A stretch of DNA of 64,000 nt, taken from the NCBI RefSeq assembly GCF_900232865.1, contig NZ_OCTS01000002.1, positions 62,001 through 126,000 of the forward strand, written 5' to 3'. The position numbers and the translations under genes are program-made. Origin of the DNA: Corynebacterium dentalis (GTDB taxonomy: Bacteria > Actinomycetota > Actinomycetes > Mycobacteriales > Mycobacteriaceae). Numbering within the stretch: the first letter of the stretch is position 1; the number at the start of each line of letters is the position of its first letter. Of the stretch, positions 44,285 through 52,816 are shown one piece after another. The notes under the pieces are model-generated. The model searched no databases. It was given only the letters and a program-made list of their open reading frames with translations, and had not been told where the DNA came from.

Positions 44285-45184
44285 TCAGGCAGACTCGCGC
44301 GCCAGCTCTCGCTTGGCCCACCAAATAGCCACCGTGCAGCGAACTGTCAGCCCGGCCTTCAATACCCATCGCACCGGCGCATACAGCGGTCCGCGCAGAC
44401 GATCAGCCTGGAATCGATACGCGCTCTGGTGGTGCGCATTGAGCGAAATCTCCGGGTGCTTGCTGGCCGAATGCCCCTGCGCGTGCGCAATCTCCGCAGA
44501 CGGGGTGAACACATTCGTCCACCCGGCCTTCGCCAAGCGATCTCCTAGGTCCACGTCCTCCATGTACATGAAGTAGCGCTCGTCAAAGCCGTCGACAGAC
44601 GCAAAAGCATCCCACCGCAGCAGCAGGCAGGAGCCAGACAGCCAGCCCGCCAGCCGCTCGCGGCGCATGTCTGACTGATTCATGTAGCGCACCGTCCAGG
44701 GGTTACCCGGCCAGATGGGACCCAACAGCGCGTGCCCAATTCCGGACAGCAGCCCGGGGATCTCTCGCGCAGAGGGGTAGGCGCTGCCGTCGGCCTCCTT
44801 GATCACGGGGCCCACCGCACCAGCGCGCGGATTACGGCCAGCAACCTCCACCATCGCGTCCACACAACCGGGACCGAACACCACGTCGGGGTTGGAGATC
44901 ACAAAGAACTCATCGTCGATTTCGCCCGCTTCGCGCAGCTCGCGCAGGTGGCGCGCACCCAAGTTCATTGCCGCGCCATAGCCGATGTTGCCTCCGGAAT
45001 TCACCAGTTCCACCGGCATGGAGTGCTCCGCGGCGGCAACTGCCTCCGGCGCTCCGTCGGTGGATCCGTTGTCCACCATCACCACGTGCGCGCCCTGGGT
45101 GGTGGCGGCAGGAACAGAGTTCATGAAATCCCACAGGTGTTTCCCGGGAGAAAACGTGACTGTAATGATCGCAATCGGTGCCAT
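44285..45184 (-). CDS. wbbL: Rhamnosyltransferase WbbL of the galactan linker
   Basis: A 299-residue GT2-family enzyme, expected to add rhamnose to GlcNAc-PP-polyprenol, the linker between arabinogalactan and peptidoglycan. The fold shows MVDNGSTDGAPEAV (nucleotide), ISNPDVVFGPG as the DxD-equivalent, GWLSGSCLLLRWDAFASVDGFDERYFMYMEDVDLGDRL (acceptor and catalytic region). ATG 45184 starts MAPIAIITVTF; the frame extends upstream without conservation. It follows rmlD by 11 nt; the pair is conserved in mycolata. Confidence 0.93.
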   Translation of the reverse strand: MAPIAIITVTFSPGKHLWDFMNSVPAATTQGAHVVMVDNGSTDGAPEAVAAAEHSMPVELVNSGGNIGYGAAMNLGARHLRELREAGEIDDEFFVISNPDVVFGPGCVDAMVEVAGRNPRAGAVGPVIKEADGSAYPSAREIPGLLSGIGHALLGPIWPGNPWTVRYMNQSDMRRERLAGWLSGSCLLLRWDAFASVDGFDERYFMYMEDVDLGDRLAKAGWTNVFTPSAEIAHAQGHSASKHPEISLNAHHQSAYRFQADRLRGPLYAPVRWVLKAGLTVRCTVAIWWAKRELARESA

Positions 45185-45195
45185 GGTCAAGCACC

Positions 45196-46080
45196 CTACT
45201 GCATTGCTTTTGCCAGCCCTGCCTGCCACGCGGGCAGAGGTGCAAGACCCAGCCGTTCCCATTCATCTACGCACAACGCAGCGTTCAGTGGCCGCTTGGC
45301 TGGGGTGGGGTACTCACTGGTGGGGATGCCCGTGACGCGCTGGGAATCGTAGCCGGCCGCAGCAAAAGAGGCTGTGGCCAGCTCGTACCACGTGATGGGC
45401 TCCCCCGAGCCCGCGCAGTGCAGCACCTGCGGGATATCTGCCGGGACTACCGCCTCGTGCTGCCCCGCTAACGCACGAGCCATCTCCCCCAAGCCACCAG
45501 CCAGGTGGGGCGCGTAGGTGGGCCTGCCCCACTGGTCATTCACCACGTTTGGGTCGATGCCCCGTCCCGCCAGATCCGCCATGGTCTTCACAAAGTCCCG
45601 TCCAGAATTTCGTGGCCCCGTATACACCCAGCTGGTACGCACCACGTGTGCGCCGTAGGCCAGCGCCGCCTGCTCGCCTTCCCATTTGCTTTGTCCGTAG
45701 TAGCTCAGTGGTGCGGGAGTTTCGGTGGTGGGGTTGCACTGTCCTTTTTCCCGACGCCCACTCAGCACGTATTCCGTGGACACCTGAATCATTGCCATTC
45801 CCAATTCCTGGGATTGCCGCGCTAACTCCCCCGGCGCGATGGCATTAATCCGGTGCACAAGCTCCCGGTTTTCTTGCGCCTCCGCATCATCCACGGCGGT
45901 ATAAGCGGCCAGGTTAATCAAGACGGAATGGGGCGGAGGTGGCGTCGAAAAGAAAGAACGAAGATCCACCACGTCCCCCGCCAGGTCCACATCGCGACGG
46001 GTCAGACCCACGGCATGGGGAGACAAAGCCCCCATCGCGCGGCCGACTTGCCCAGAGGCACCGGTGAAGTACAGCGTCAT
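45196..46080 (-). CDS. rmlD: dTDP-4-dehydrorhamnose reductase
   Basis: A 294-residue short-chain reductase making dTDP-L-rhamnose. The nucleotide loop is FTGASGQVGRAM (4-15), and the catalytic block is YYGQSKWEGE (Tyr, Lys), with INLAAYTAVDDAE and VSTEYVLSG before it. ATG 46080 starts MTLYFTG; the earlier in-frame codon adds six residues. It supplies the donor for WbbL immediately downstream. It diverges from lcpA. Confidence 0.94.
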   Translation of the reverse strand: MTLYFTGASGQVGRAMGALSPHAVGLTRRDVDLAGDVVDLRSFFSTPPPPHSVLINLAAYTAVDDAEAQENRELVHRINAIAPGELARQSQELGMAMIQVSTEYVLSGRREKGQCNPTTETPAPLSYYGQSKWEGEQAALAYGAHVVRTSWVYTGPRNSGRDFVKTMADLAGRGIDPNVVNDQWGRPTYAPHLAGGLGEMARALAGQHEAVVPADIPQVLHCAGSGEPITWYELATASFAAAGYDSQRVTGIPTSEYPTPAKRPLNAALCVDEWERLGLAPLPAWQAGLAKAMQ

Positions 46081-46258
46081 GGTTTCCAAGTGTCGCACCT
46101 GAAGTGATTTCGCGCACCATCACCTATCATTACTATGTTCAACCACGCACTCGCGCACTACAGTGTGGGGATACTTTTAGACACAGTCCCGGCGCACTGT
46201 CCCTTTTTGCCGCGCTGACCCGTTGCCCCCGATCGACATTGGTAGGAAACCGAAGCAT

Positions 46259-47986
46259 ATGAATCCTGAAGACTCTGAGCAGCGCAGCACACGGTCGCGC
46301 CACTCTCGGCAGATTCAGGCTTCCCCGGTTTCCGCACAACGCCCGCGGCAGATCGGCGCGCGCCCGGTTAAGGCTGGACTGGCTCTCATTTCTGCGATTT
46401 TCCTGCTGGCCACGGGCATTGGATACGCCACCATCGGCAACCTGAACAGCCAGCTGGCCCAAGCCAGCGGCTTGGACCTCGGCGCGCAACCAGATGGCGC
46501 CACGGACATCCTGCTGGTGGGTGTAGATTCCCGTACGGATGCCCAGGGCAAGCCTCTGAGCCAGCAGGAAATCGACATGCTGCGCGCAGGTGAAGAAGAT
46601 GCCACCAACACGGACACGATGATCCTCATTCGCGTTCCCAACGATGGATCCTCCGCCACCGCCGTGTCCTTGCCCCGCGATACGTACGTATCCACCGAGG
46701 ACATGGGCAATATGAAGCTCAACGGCGTGTACGGCTCCGCGAAGTTCGAGAAAGCTCAGCAACTGGAGCAGAGCGGGGACACTGATGCCCAAGATGTGGA
46801 CAAACAGTCCACCGAGGCAGGACGTAAGGCCTTGATCCGCACTGTGGGCGACCTGACTGGCATTCACGTGGACCACTACGCCGAGGTGGGCCTGTTGGGA
46901 TTCGTGCTGCTCACCGATGCCGTGGGCGGCGTGGACGTGTGCCTCAACAACCCGGTGGATGAGCCGCTATCCGGTGCGAAGTTCCCCAAGGGCTACCAAA
47001 CACTCGACGGCCCCGATGCCTTGAGCTTTGTGCGCCAGCGCCATGAGTTGCCCCGCGGCGACTTGGACCGCATCACTCGTCAGCAGGCGTACATGGCATC
47101 TCTGGCCAACCACATCCTCAGCTCGGAAACCTTGACCAACCCTTCCAGCCTGAACCACATCAACGAAGCGGTGAAGCGCTCGGTGGTTCTGGACGAGGGA
47201 TGGGACATCATGGGCATGGCCACCCAGATGCAGTCTCTGGCCGGTGGCAACGTGACGTTCCAGACGATCCCCGTGACCAGCATCGATGGCACCGGCGACT
47301 ACGGCGAATCCATCGTCACCGTGGACCGCAATCAGGTGCACAAGTTCTTCGACGATCTCGCCAACACTGATGACGAGGCAGCCGAGGAAAAGCCGGAAGA
47401 GACCACCGATCCGAACGCACCAATTGAGGACTTCAAGGCTGAGGATTACACCGTGGATGTCCTCAACGGTGGTGACGTGGCCGGACTGGCTGCGTCCGTC
47501 GGTTCCCTGGTGGAGGGCTACGGATACAAGCAAGGCAAGGTGGGCAATGCCCCTGAATCCGGCATCTCCGAATCCCAGGTCAACGCGAAGGACAAGAACG
47601 ATCCCGCCGCGCGTGCACTAGCCCGCCAGCTGGGTGGTTTGAAGGTCGTAGAGGACCCGGATTTGGGCGATAAGGAACTGTCCATCACTCTGGCCGGAAC
47701 ATACTCCGGTCCAGGTGCCAACGGCGTCATGGTGGCCCTGCAGGATCCGAACTCGCCTACCGTTGGCACGTTGACCGAGGGCATTAAGGACCTGGATGGC
47801 GACGGTTACGAGGACACGGATTCCAGCTCCACTAGTGATTCCACCTCGAACTCCAGCGGCTCCTCCAGCGATACCGGCAGTGATTCCGGTACGGGTGTGG
47901 TGGGCACGGAGGGCTCCATGGGCGATGATCCGAAGCTGAATCAGACCTTGGACGCGGGTTCCAACGCCCCTATGTGCGTGAACTAG
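46259..47986 (+). CDS. lcpA: LytR-CpsA-Psr family arabinogalactan ligase, LcpA-like
   Basis: About 575 residues. A short basic cytoplasmic part is followed by one TM helix (about 41-62), then the LCP domain with ILLVGVDSRTD, TNTDTMILIRV, AVSLPRDTYV and the QRHELPRGDLDRITRQQ block of phosphate-binding arginines, then a LytR_C domain (about 395-500). A Ser/Asp/Gly-rich tail precedes a C-terminal cysteine. In C. glutamicum LcpA at this locus links arabinogalactan to peptidoglycan. I chose ATG 46259 over the TTG at 46223. Confidence 0.92.
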   Translation: MNPEDSEQRSTRSRHSRQIQASPVSAQRPRQIGARPVKAGLALISAIFLLATGIGYATIGNLNSQLAQASGLDLGAQPDGATDILLVGVDSRTDAQGKPLSQQEIDMLRAGEEDATNTDTMILIRVPNDGSSATAVSLPRDTYVSTEDMGNMKLNGVYGSAKFEKAQQLEQSGDTDAQDVDKQSTEAGRKALIRTVGDLTGIHVDHYAEVGLLGFVLLTDAVGGVDVCLNNPVDEPLSGAKFPKGYQTLDGPDALSFVRQRHELPRGDLDRITRQQAYMASLANHILSSETLTNPSSLNHINEAVKRSVVLDEGWDIMGMATQMQSLAGGNVTFQTIPVTSIDGTGDYGESIVTVDRNQVHKFFDDLANTDDEAAEEKPEETTDPNAPIEDFKAEDYTVDVLNGGDVAGLAASVGSLVEGYGYKQGKVGNAPESGISESQVNAKDKNDPAARALARQLGGLKVVEDPDLGDKELSITLAGTYSGPGANGVMVALQDPNSPTVGTLTEGIKDLDGDGYEDTDSSSTSDSTSNSSGSSSDTGSDSGTGVVGTEGSMGDDPKLNQTLDAGSNAPMCVN

Positions 47987-48041
47987 CTCCCTTGCTGAGC
48001 GCGACGAATTCGCGTGCGGTGAGCACGTAGTCTGGGGAGCC

Positions 48042-48737
48042 ATGGATCTCATCGCAGACCTTCTCAACGACCCTGCTGCTCCCCGCCTGACCACGTACAC
48101 CGAGGCTGGGCGCATGGAATTGTCTGGCATCACGCTGGCGAATTGGCAGGCCAAGGTGGCTAATCTGCTCACCAGCATTGGCGTGGGCGAGGGCGATACC
48201 GTCGCCATCGCCGCCGCGCCCGGATGGCAGCCAGCGTGTATTGCGGTGGGTGCATGGAAGGTCGGTGCCTTTATTTCCGACGCCAACTCCGGCGAGCCTG
48301 CAGTTCTGTTCACCGACTCACTGGAACTGGCCGAGGGCTTCGAGGACTCCCCCACGGGGGCTTCCGTGCAGGAAATTTACCTTTTGTCTTCCGACCCTTT
48401 CGGCCGGGGCGTGGAGGAAGCTGGTGGCGATGTGCCCTTCGGCATTAATGACTTCTCCCCCGAGCTGCGCGTGCACCCCGATGCGTTCATGGGTTCGGCA
48501 CCGCTCAATCCCAGCGCTGATGTGGACGTGGTTCGCGCGGCTGCGGAGCAGCTGGAGACTGAGCACGGAATTGGGCGCGGTGCACGCGTGGTGATGGGGC
48601 CGTGGGATGACGTTCGCGGCTTGGCGCGATGCTTGTCTCCCCTGCTTGTTGGCGGTTCCGTGGTGATGTCCACGGATTCCCACCCAGCGCGCTTGGAGGA
48701 GCTAAAGGACACGGAAAAAGCCGACGTCATCGCGTAG
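48042..48737 (+). CDS. TIGR03089 family protein (truncated AMP-binding-like)
   Basis: A 231-residue actinobacterial protein resembling the N-terminal part of an ANL adenylating enzyme (VGEGDTVAIAAAPGWQPACIAVGAWKVGA), but lacking the adenylation core motif, so catalysis is doubtful. ATG 48042 is preceded by TAGTCT ending 8 nt before and by GGGGAG within those 8 nt. The last 18 nt hold half of a hairpin that ends the converging operon on the other strand. Follows lcpA as in mycobacteria (Rv3268, from memory). Function unknown. Confidence 0.85.
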   Translation: MDLIADLLNDPAAPRLTTYTEAGRMELSGITLANWQAKVANLLTSIGVGEGDTVAIAAAPGWQPACIAVGAWKVGAFISDANSGEPAVLFTDSLELAEGFEDSPTGASVQEIYLLSSDPFGRGVEEAGGDVPFGINDFSPELRVHPDAFMGSAPLNPSADVDVVRAAAEQLETEHGIGRGARVVMGPWDDVRGLARCLSPLLVGGSVVMSTDSHPARLEELKDTEKADVIA

Positions 48738-48748
48738 ATGACGCCGGC
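48713..48748 (-). terminator. Terminator of the exporter operon, overlapping the convergent gene
   Basis: On the minus strand GCCGGCGTCATC (48748-48737) pairs with GATGACGTCGGC (48731-48720), one mismatch, loop TACGC, then TTTTTC (48718-48713). It spans the stop codon of the TIGR03089 gene. On the plus strand the same hairpin lacks a T tract, so it serves mainly leftward transcription. Confidence 0.75.
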
Positions 48749-48820
48749 TAGATCTTCGGCTTCACAGAGCTGACTTCGTAGTACTGTCTTCGCAGGGTGA
48801 GGTCGTTTGACCGTTGGTGC

Positions 48821-49633
48821 TTAGCGCACGTCCCGCTTGCTGTTGAAGAACAGTGCGGCTGCTACCGCGACCGCTACCCACACGGCGAGCACCGTCACGT
48901 TGTGGGCAACGGTGAATGCCGGAGCTTCTGCTGTAAAGGCCTCCATGGAGAGATCCTGCATGGCGTGCCCCGGGGAGATTTCGTAGAGCTTCTTGGCGAT
49001 TTCGTAAGTAGTTCCGAAAGCAAAGAGCAGATTTTCAATGACCAGGAACCACACCAGCGGCAGTGCCAGTCCAGCCACGCGGCTACGCGTAATCATGGCC
49101 ACACCTGCTGCGACAAGGGCGTATCCAGCCAGGTAGATTGCTGGGACCCACGCGAATTTGATATCTCCGCCGTTGAACTCCAGCTTCGGCATAATGACCG
49201 CGACGAGGAGGGACACGAGCAGGCCCACTGCGTAGTTCACGATGACGAACATCACCGTGATGATTAAGCGTGCGGACAGCCAGTGCCAGCGGGCCTTCTG
49301 GGTCAAGAATGAGTGGGCCTGCATGTGGTTGCCCAGCTCACCGGCACTAGCTCCCGCTCCATAGACGATCGCCAGCAGCATGAACACCAAAGTGCCAGTG
49401 GTGAGGTCGTTCCAGTTCAACGGAGCCTTCTCTGTGGTGAACAGGCCTTGCAGCACCACGAATCCGTAGAGTGAGCCAGTCATCAGGACAACCCAGATGA
49501 TGGAGCTGCGCAGAGTCAGCACCTTGCGTAGCTCGGACTTGAATGCGTGAGCGAATTGATTTCCTTGCGCCACTACCGGCTGGCGGCGTGGCACAGATTG
49601 AGAATTGTGGTTTTCGGCAACTGTGGCGTTCAT
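48821..49633 (-). CDS. ABC-2 type exporter permease
   Basis: A 270-residue membrane protein with about six helices (roughly 46-66, 80-100, 124-150, 160-185, 190-212, 242-262). It is a typical ABC-2 permease with no substrate-binding protein in the neighbourhood. The start overlaps the last base of the ATPase gene. The operon, kinase - regulator - ATPase - permease, suggests a peptide or envelope-stress exporter under two-component control. Substrate unknown. Confidence 0.87.
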   Translation of the reverse strand: MNATVAENHNSQSVPRRQPVVAQGNQFAHAFKSELRKVLTLRSSIIWVVLMTGSLYGFVVLQGLFTTEKAPLNWNDLTTGTLVFMLLAIVYGAGASAGELGNHMQAHSFLTQKARWHWLSARLIITVMFVIVNYAVGLLVSLLVAVIMPKLEFNGGDIKFAWVPAIYLAGYALVAAGVAMITRSRVAGLALPLVWFLVIENLLFAFGTTYEIAKKLYEISPGHAMQDLSMEAFTAEAPAFTVAHNVTVLAVWVAVAVAAALFFNSKRDVR

Positions 49634-50637
49634 TACTTGGCCTCCGAGCGCTGTTGTGGGGTGTTGGTTGGTGCCGAATTCTGACCTGGGATCTGTTGGG
49701 TGCGGTACTCCTGGGCACCCGAAGTGGCTGCGAGGAAGCGCTGTTCCAAGTTGGCGGCTTCAGTCTTCAGACCAGTGACCAGGAAGCCTTGAGAAAGTGC
49801 TGCTTCGGCGACCACCGTACGGACTTTTTGTTCCGAGATCTGCTGTCCTACAGTGATGCTCAACACGCGTTCGCGTTCCACATCTGCCTTCAGGCCTTGC
49901 TTGCGCAACTCCTCTGCCAGCAGAACGGCCTCGCGGCATTCCACCAGCACGCGGGTGCCGTCTGCGAGGAACTCCGCCATCGAATACTCACCGATGAGCT
50001 CTCCCTTACCGATCACCACGAGGCGGTCAGCCGTCTGCTGCATTTCCGAAAGCAGGTGGGAGGAGACCAATACAGCGCGCCCCTCGACGGCCTGCTGCCG
50101 GATGACACGGCGGATCCAGGACACGCCTTCTGGGTCCAGGCCGTTGACGGGCTCGTCCAGCAACAGATGCTGTGGATCGCCCAGCAGAGCGCCTGCCAGG
50201 CCGAGGCGCTGCTTCATACCCAGGGAGTAACCGCCGACCTTGCCCTTCGCAGCCTTTTCCAGACCGACTAGTTCCAAACACTGTTCCACTCGCTTGTCCG
50301 AAATGCCGGCACCAGCAGCGATGACGCGCAGGTGGTTACGTCCGGAGCGCTTGGGTTCGAACCAGTGGGCGTCGAGAACAGAACCCGCCACGGCGGCCTT
50401 CATGTTCAGAGAAGCAAACGAGGCGTTGTAAGCCTCGCCGTGTGGGTATGCGCCGCTGAAGGACACATGCCCCGTCGTAGGAGCGTCCAGGCCGAGCATG
50501 CAGCGCATGGTGGTGGACTTTCCGGAACCGTTGGGCCCAAGGAATCCTGTGACCTGGCCGTCCGGAACGTGGAAGTTGAGCTGATTGACTGCGGTCTTTT
50601 TTCCATACCGCTTCGTGAGATTTTCGACTGTGATCAT
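49633..50637 (-). CDS. ABC exporter ATP-binding protein
   Basis: A 334-residue ATPase. Walker A is LGPNGSGKSTTM, signature YSLGMKQRLGLAGALL, Walker B LLLDEPVNGLD, with the H-loop in LVSSHLLSEM. The C-terminal extension (about 235-334) is typical of ABC-2-linked ATPases. ATG 50637 begins MITVENLTKRYG; the frame runs 12 codons further without conservation. It pairs with the downstream permease. Confidence 0.92.
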   Translation of the reverse strand: MITVENLTKRYGKKTAVNQLNFHVPDGQVTGFLGPNGSGKSTTMRCMLGLDAPTTGHVSFSGAYPHGEAYNASFASLNMKAAVAGSVLDAHWFEPKRSGRNHLRVIAAGAGISDKRVEQCLELVGLEKAAKGKVGGYSLGMKQRLGLAGALLGDPQHLLLDEPVNGLDPEGVSWIRRVIRQQAVEGRAVLVSSHLLSEMQQTADRLVVIGKGELIGEYSMAEFLADGTRVLVECREAVLLAEELRKQGLKADVERERVLSITVGQQISEQKVRTVVAEAALSQGFLVTGLKTEAANLEQRFLAATSGAQEYRTQQIPGQNSAPTNTPQQRSEAK

Positions 50638-50677
50638 GACATCTACTGTGCCGGAAACTTTAAGACTGCACATCCGA

Positions 50678-50702
50678 CCGAAGTACTATTTCTTTCGGTC
50701 TG
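50678..50702. promoter_or_regulatory. Inverted repeat before the exporter genes
   Basis: GACCGAA (50678-50684) and TTCGGTC (50696-50702) with an 11-bp spacer lie in the 77-bp gap between the regulator and ATPase genes. The placement would suit binding by the adjacent LuxR-type regulator. Confidence 0.4.
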
Positions 50703-50714
50703 AATCGGTCATCC

Positions 50715-51539
50715 TCAGGGATGATCCCCCACATCCCCCAGAAGATCCTCAGGGTTAACCACCCCGTTTCTGAAGGCGAACAGTACGGCGTGCACCCTGT
50801 CACGGGAATTTGTCTTGAGCAAGACCTTACCCACGTGGGTCTTCACGGTCGGCAAAGAGATGAATAGCTCTGTGGAGATTTCTTGATTGCTTTTGCCCTT
50901 GACCATCAGCCGTAGGATCTCCAATTCGCGCGGGGTGAGCGGTTCTACCAATCCGAAATCTGCGCTCGCATCAGAATTCCCCTGAGTGCCATCCTCGCTC
51001 GCGCACTCTCTATTCGCACCCTTGTCGCAGACACACTCGCCATCCATACCTTCTGTGGACGCGGCGCCGTCAAATTCTTCACCCGTCCCCATCTCCCGCA
51101 CGTGTCGCAGCAAACGGGCGGTGGACTTGGGGCTAATGACGGACGCAGATTCCCCGACCGTGCGCACAGCAGACAGCAGATCCTCGGGCTCCGCGTCCTT
51201 CAACAGAAACCCGCTGGCGCCCGCCTCCACTGATTTCAACACGTAGCTATCGTTATCAAAGGTGGTCAGCACGATAATCTTCGTCACTTCGCCACCGGGG
51301 CCGACCGGAGCTGCATCCAGGATCTTTCGCGTAGCAGCAATGCCATCCATCACGGGCATCTGCACGTCCATCAGCATGATGTCCACCGGCTGCTGCGTTG
51401 CCAACTCACAGGCCTGCTGTCCCTGTTCTGCCTGCCACAGCACCTCGATGTCGTCCTGTGAATCGAGCACCAAGGAAAAACCGGCACGCACCAGTTGCTG
51501 ATCATCGACCAACCCGACCGTGATGTGTGGTGAGTTCAT
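50715..51539 (-). CDS. NarL/LuxR-family response regulator with a long Cys-containing linker
   Basis: A 274-residue regulator. The receiver has D58 as phospho-acceptor (LMDVQMPVMDG) and the K of LLKDAEPEDLL. The LuxR helix-turn-helix is LTPRELEILRLMVKGKSNQEISTEL with a second helix SLPTVKTHVGKVL. Between them is an unusually long acidic linker (roughly 155-205) with three cysteines (ECVC, then REC). ATG 51539 starts MNSPHITVGLVDD. It is paired with the histidine kinase upstream and probably controls the exporter genes. Confidence 0.9.
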   Translation of the reverse strand: MNSPHITVGLVDDQQLVRAGFSLVLDSQDDIEVLWQAEQGQQACELATQQPVDIMLMDVQMPVMDGIAATRKILDAAPVGPGGEVTKIIVLTTFDNDSYVLKSVEAGASGFLLKDAEPEDLLSAVRTVGESASVISPKSTARLLRHVREMGTGEEFDGAASTEGMDGECVCDKGANRECASEDGTQGNSDASADFGLVEPLTPRELEILRLMVKGKSNQEISTELFISLPTVKTHVGKVLLKTNSRDRVHAVLFAFRNGVVNPEDLLGDVGDHP

Positions 51540-51564
51540 GCCCTTCACAATATCGTCCTAATTT

Positions 51565-52755
51565 CTAGCGCCCAGTAGGAAGCTCAGCAGTGACGTTCCA
51601 ACCACCCGCGAACAGGCGCGAAGGCCCCCAGGTTGCCGTGCCACCGTGTACGCGGGCCCGTTCCGCGATGCCCGTCAGTCCCCGACCGCTGCCTTCGATC
51701 TGGTCCTCGCCGCGCTGATTGTCCACGGCGATGCGCACCTTCTCCTTGCTCCACTGCATGCGCAGCACCACGCGCACGCTGCCTGCGTGCTTCATGACAT
51801 TCGTTAAAGACTCCTGCACGATGCGATAGACCGTGAGGTCACGCACCTCCTCCAAGGATTGCGGTTCGCCTTCGACCTGGTAACCAACGGTAAGGCCGGA
51901 GCGCTTGGCGTCGGACACTAGATCAGGAATTCCCGCCACACCCGGCGCGACAGAAACTTCGCGCTCGTCCTGCGAATCGTCGTGCAATACGGACAGCAAG
52001 GATCGCATCTGCGCCAACGCATCGCGACCGCGCGCGGAGATCGTCTCCAGCGCTTCCATGGCCTTGTCCGGGTCTTTCCGGCCCGCGTACCTGCCCCCGT
52101 CAGCCTGGGCGATGACCACGGTGAGGGAATGGGCGACGATATCGTGCATCTCTCGGGCGATTCTGTTGCGCTCCGACACGGTGGCCAGTTCGGCGCGCGC
52201 GGCAAGCGTTTCCATCTTCTCGTTGCGCTTGGCGGTGGAACGCCCCAGCATCGTGGACAACCCAATACTCGCCGTGATCAGCAGTGTCAGCACTACCGCC
52301 AAGAATCCCACTTGTGGCACCGAACTATAGTCGCCACCCAAGTTCACGCGCATGTAACCCCAGGTCACGGATGCCATTGAACCGACCCACAGGATCGCCA
52401 GCCACCAGCAGTTTTTCCGGCGCAAGTATGCCGCGATGTACCACGCCTCGAAACAGACAACGAAATACGCCAAAAAGTAGACCTGCACCGCAGAAATGCC
52501 CTGCATTGCCAGCCCCACGCCAGAGATGACCAGCCCTAACCTGGCTCTCCACCGCTGCACCAGTAAGCCCACAAAAGTCACCGCCAGACCTGCGAAGCAC
52601 AGCAGGCTCGCAGAAAACGGCAGAGACGTCGCAGGAGGAAGTCCAAAGATCAGCCCCGTTAGCGTGAACGTCACGGCTTGCATCACGATCTGGATCCATA
52701 AGGTCACATCGCGGTACCACGGGCCGTCAGCCGCCAAGGGATATGTATTCGGCAT
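51565..52755 (-). CDS. NarL-type sensor histidine kinase
   Basis: A 396-residue kinase. The N-terminal half holds five or six hydrophobic helices with little outside sequence, so it is likely to sense something in or at the membrane. A HisKA_3 domain follows with ERNRIAREMHDIVAHSLTVVI (His is the phospho-site), then a HATPase_c region with GSGRGLTGIAERARVHGG. I place the start at ATG 52755; a longer frame runs across the tusK start. It is the first gene of the leftward four-gene operon. Confidence 0.9.
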   Translation of the reverse strand: MPNTYPLAADGPWYRDVTLWIQIVMQAVTFTLTGLIFGLPPATSLPFSASLLCFAGLAVTFVGLLVQRWRARLGLVISGVGLAMQGISAVQVYFLAYFVVCFEAWYIAAYLRRKNCWWLAILWVGSMASVTWGYMRVNLGGDYSSVPQVGFLAVVLTLLITASIGLSTMLGRSTAKRNEKMETLAARAELATVSERNRIAREMHDIVAHSLTVVIAQADGGRYAGRKDPDKAMEALETISARGRDALAQMRSLLSVLHDDSQDEREVSVAPGVAGIPDLVSDAKRSGLTVGYQVEGEPQSLEEVRDLTVYRIVQESLTNVMKHAGSVRVVLRMQWSKEKVRIAVDNQRGEDQIEGSGRGLTGIAERARVHGGTATWGPSRLFAGGWNVTAELPTGR

Positions 52756-52802
52756 AAACGTAGAGCATAGGCATTTCGCCCCGTGCCCGCGTCCTGCTGC
52801 AG

Positions 52803-52808
52803 TATGAT
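52803..52808 (+). promoter_or_regulatory. -10 box of the sugar-importer ATPase gene
   Basis: TATGAT ends 8 nt before ATG 52817 with no Shine-Dalgarno sequence between, consistent with a leaderless transcript. The 61-bp gap is shared with the divergent histidine kinase. Confidence 0.5.
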
Positions 52809-52816
52809 TAGCGCCC

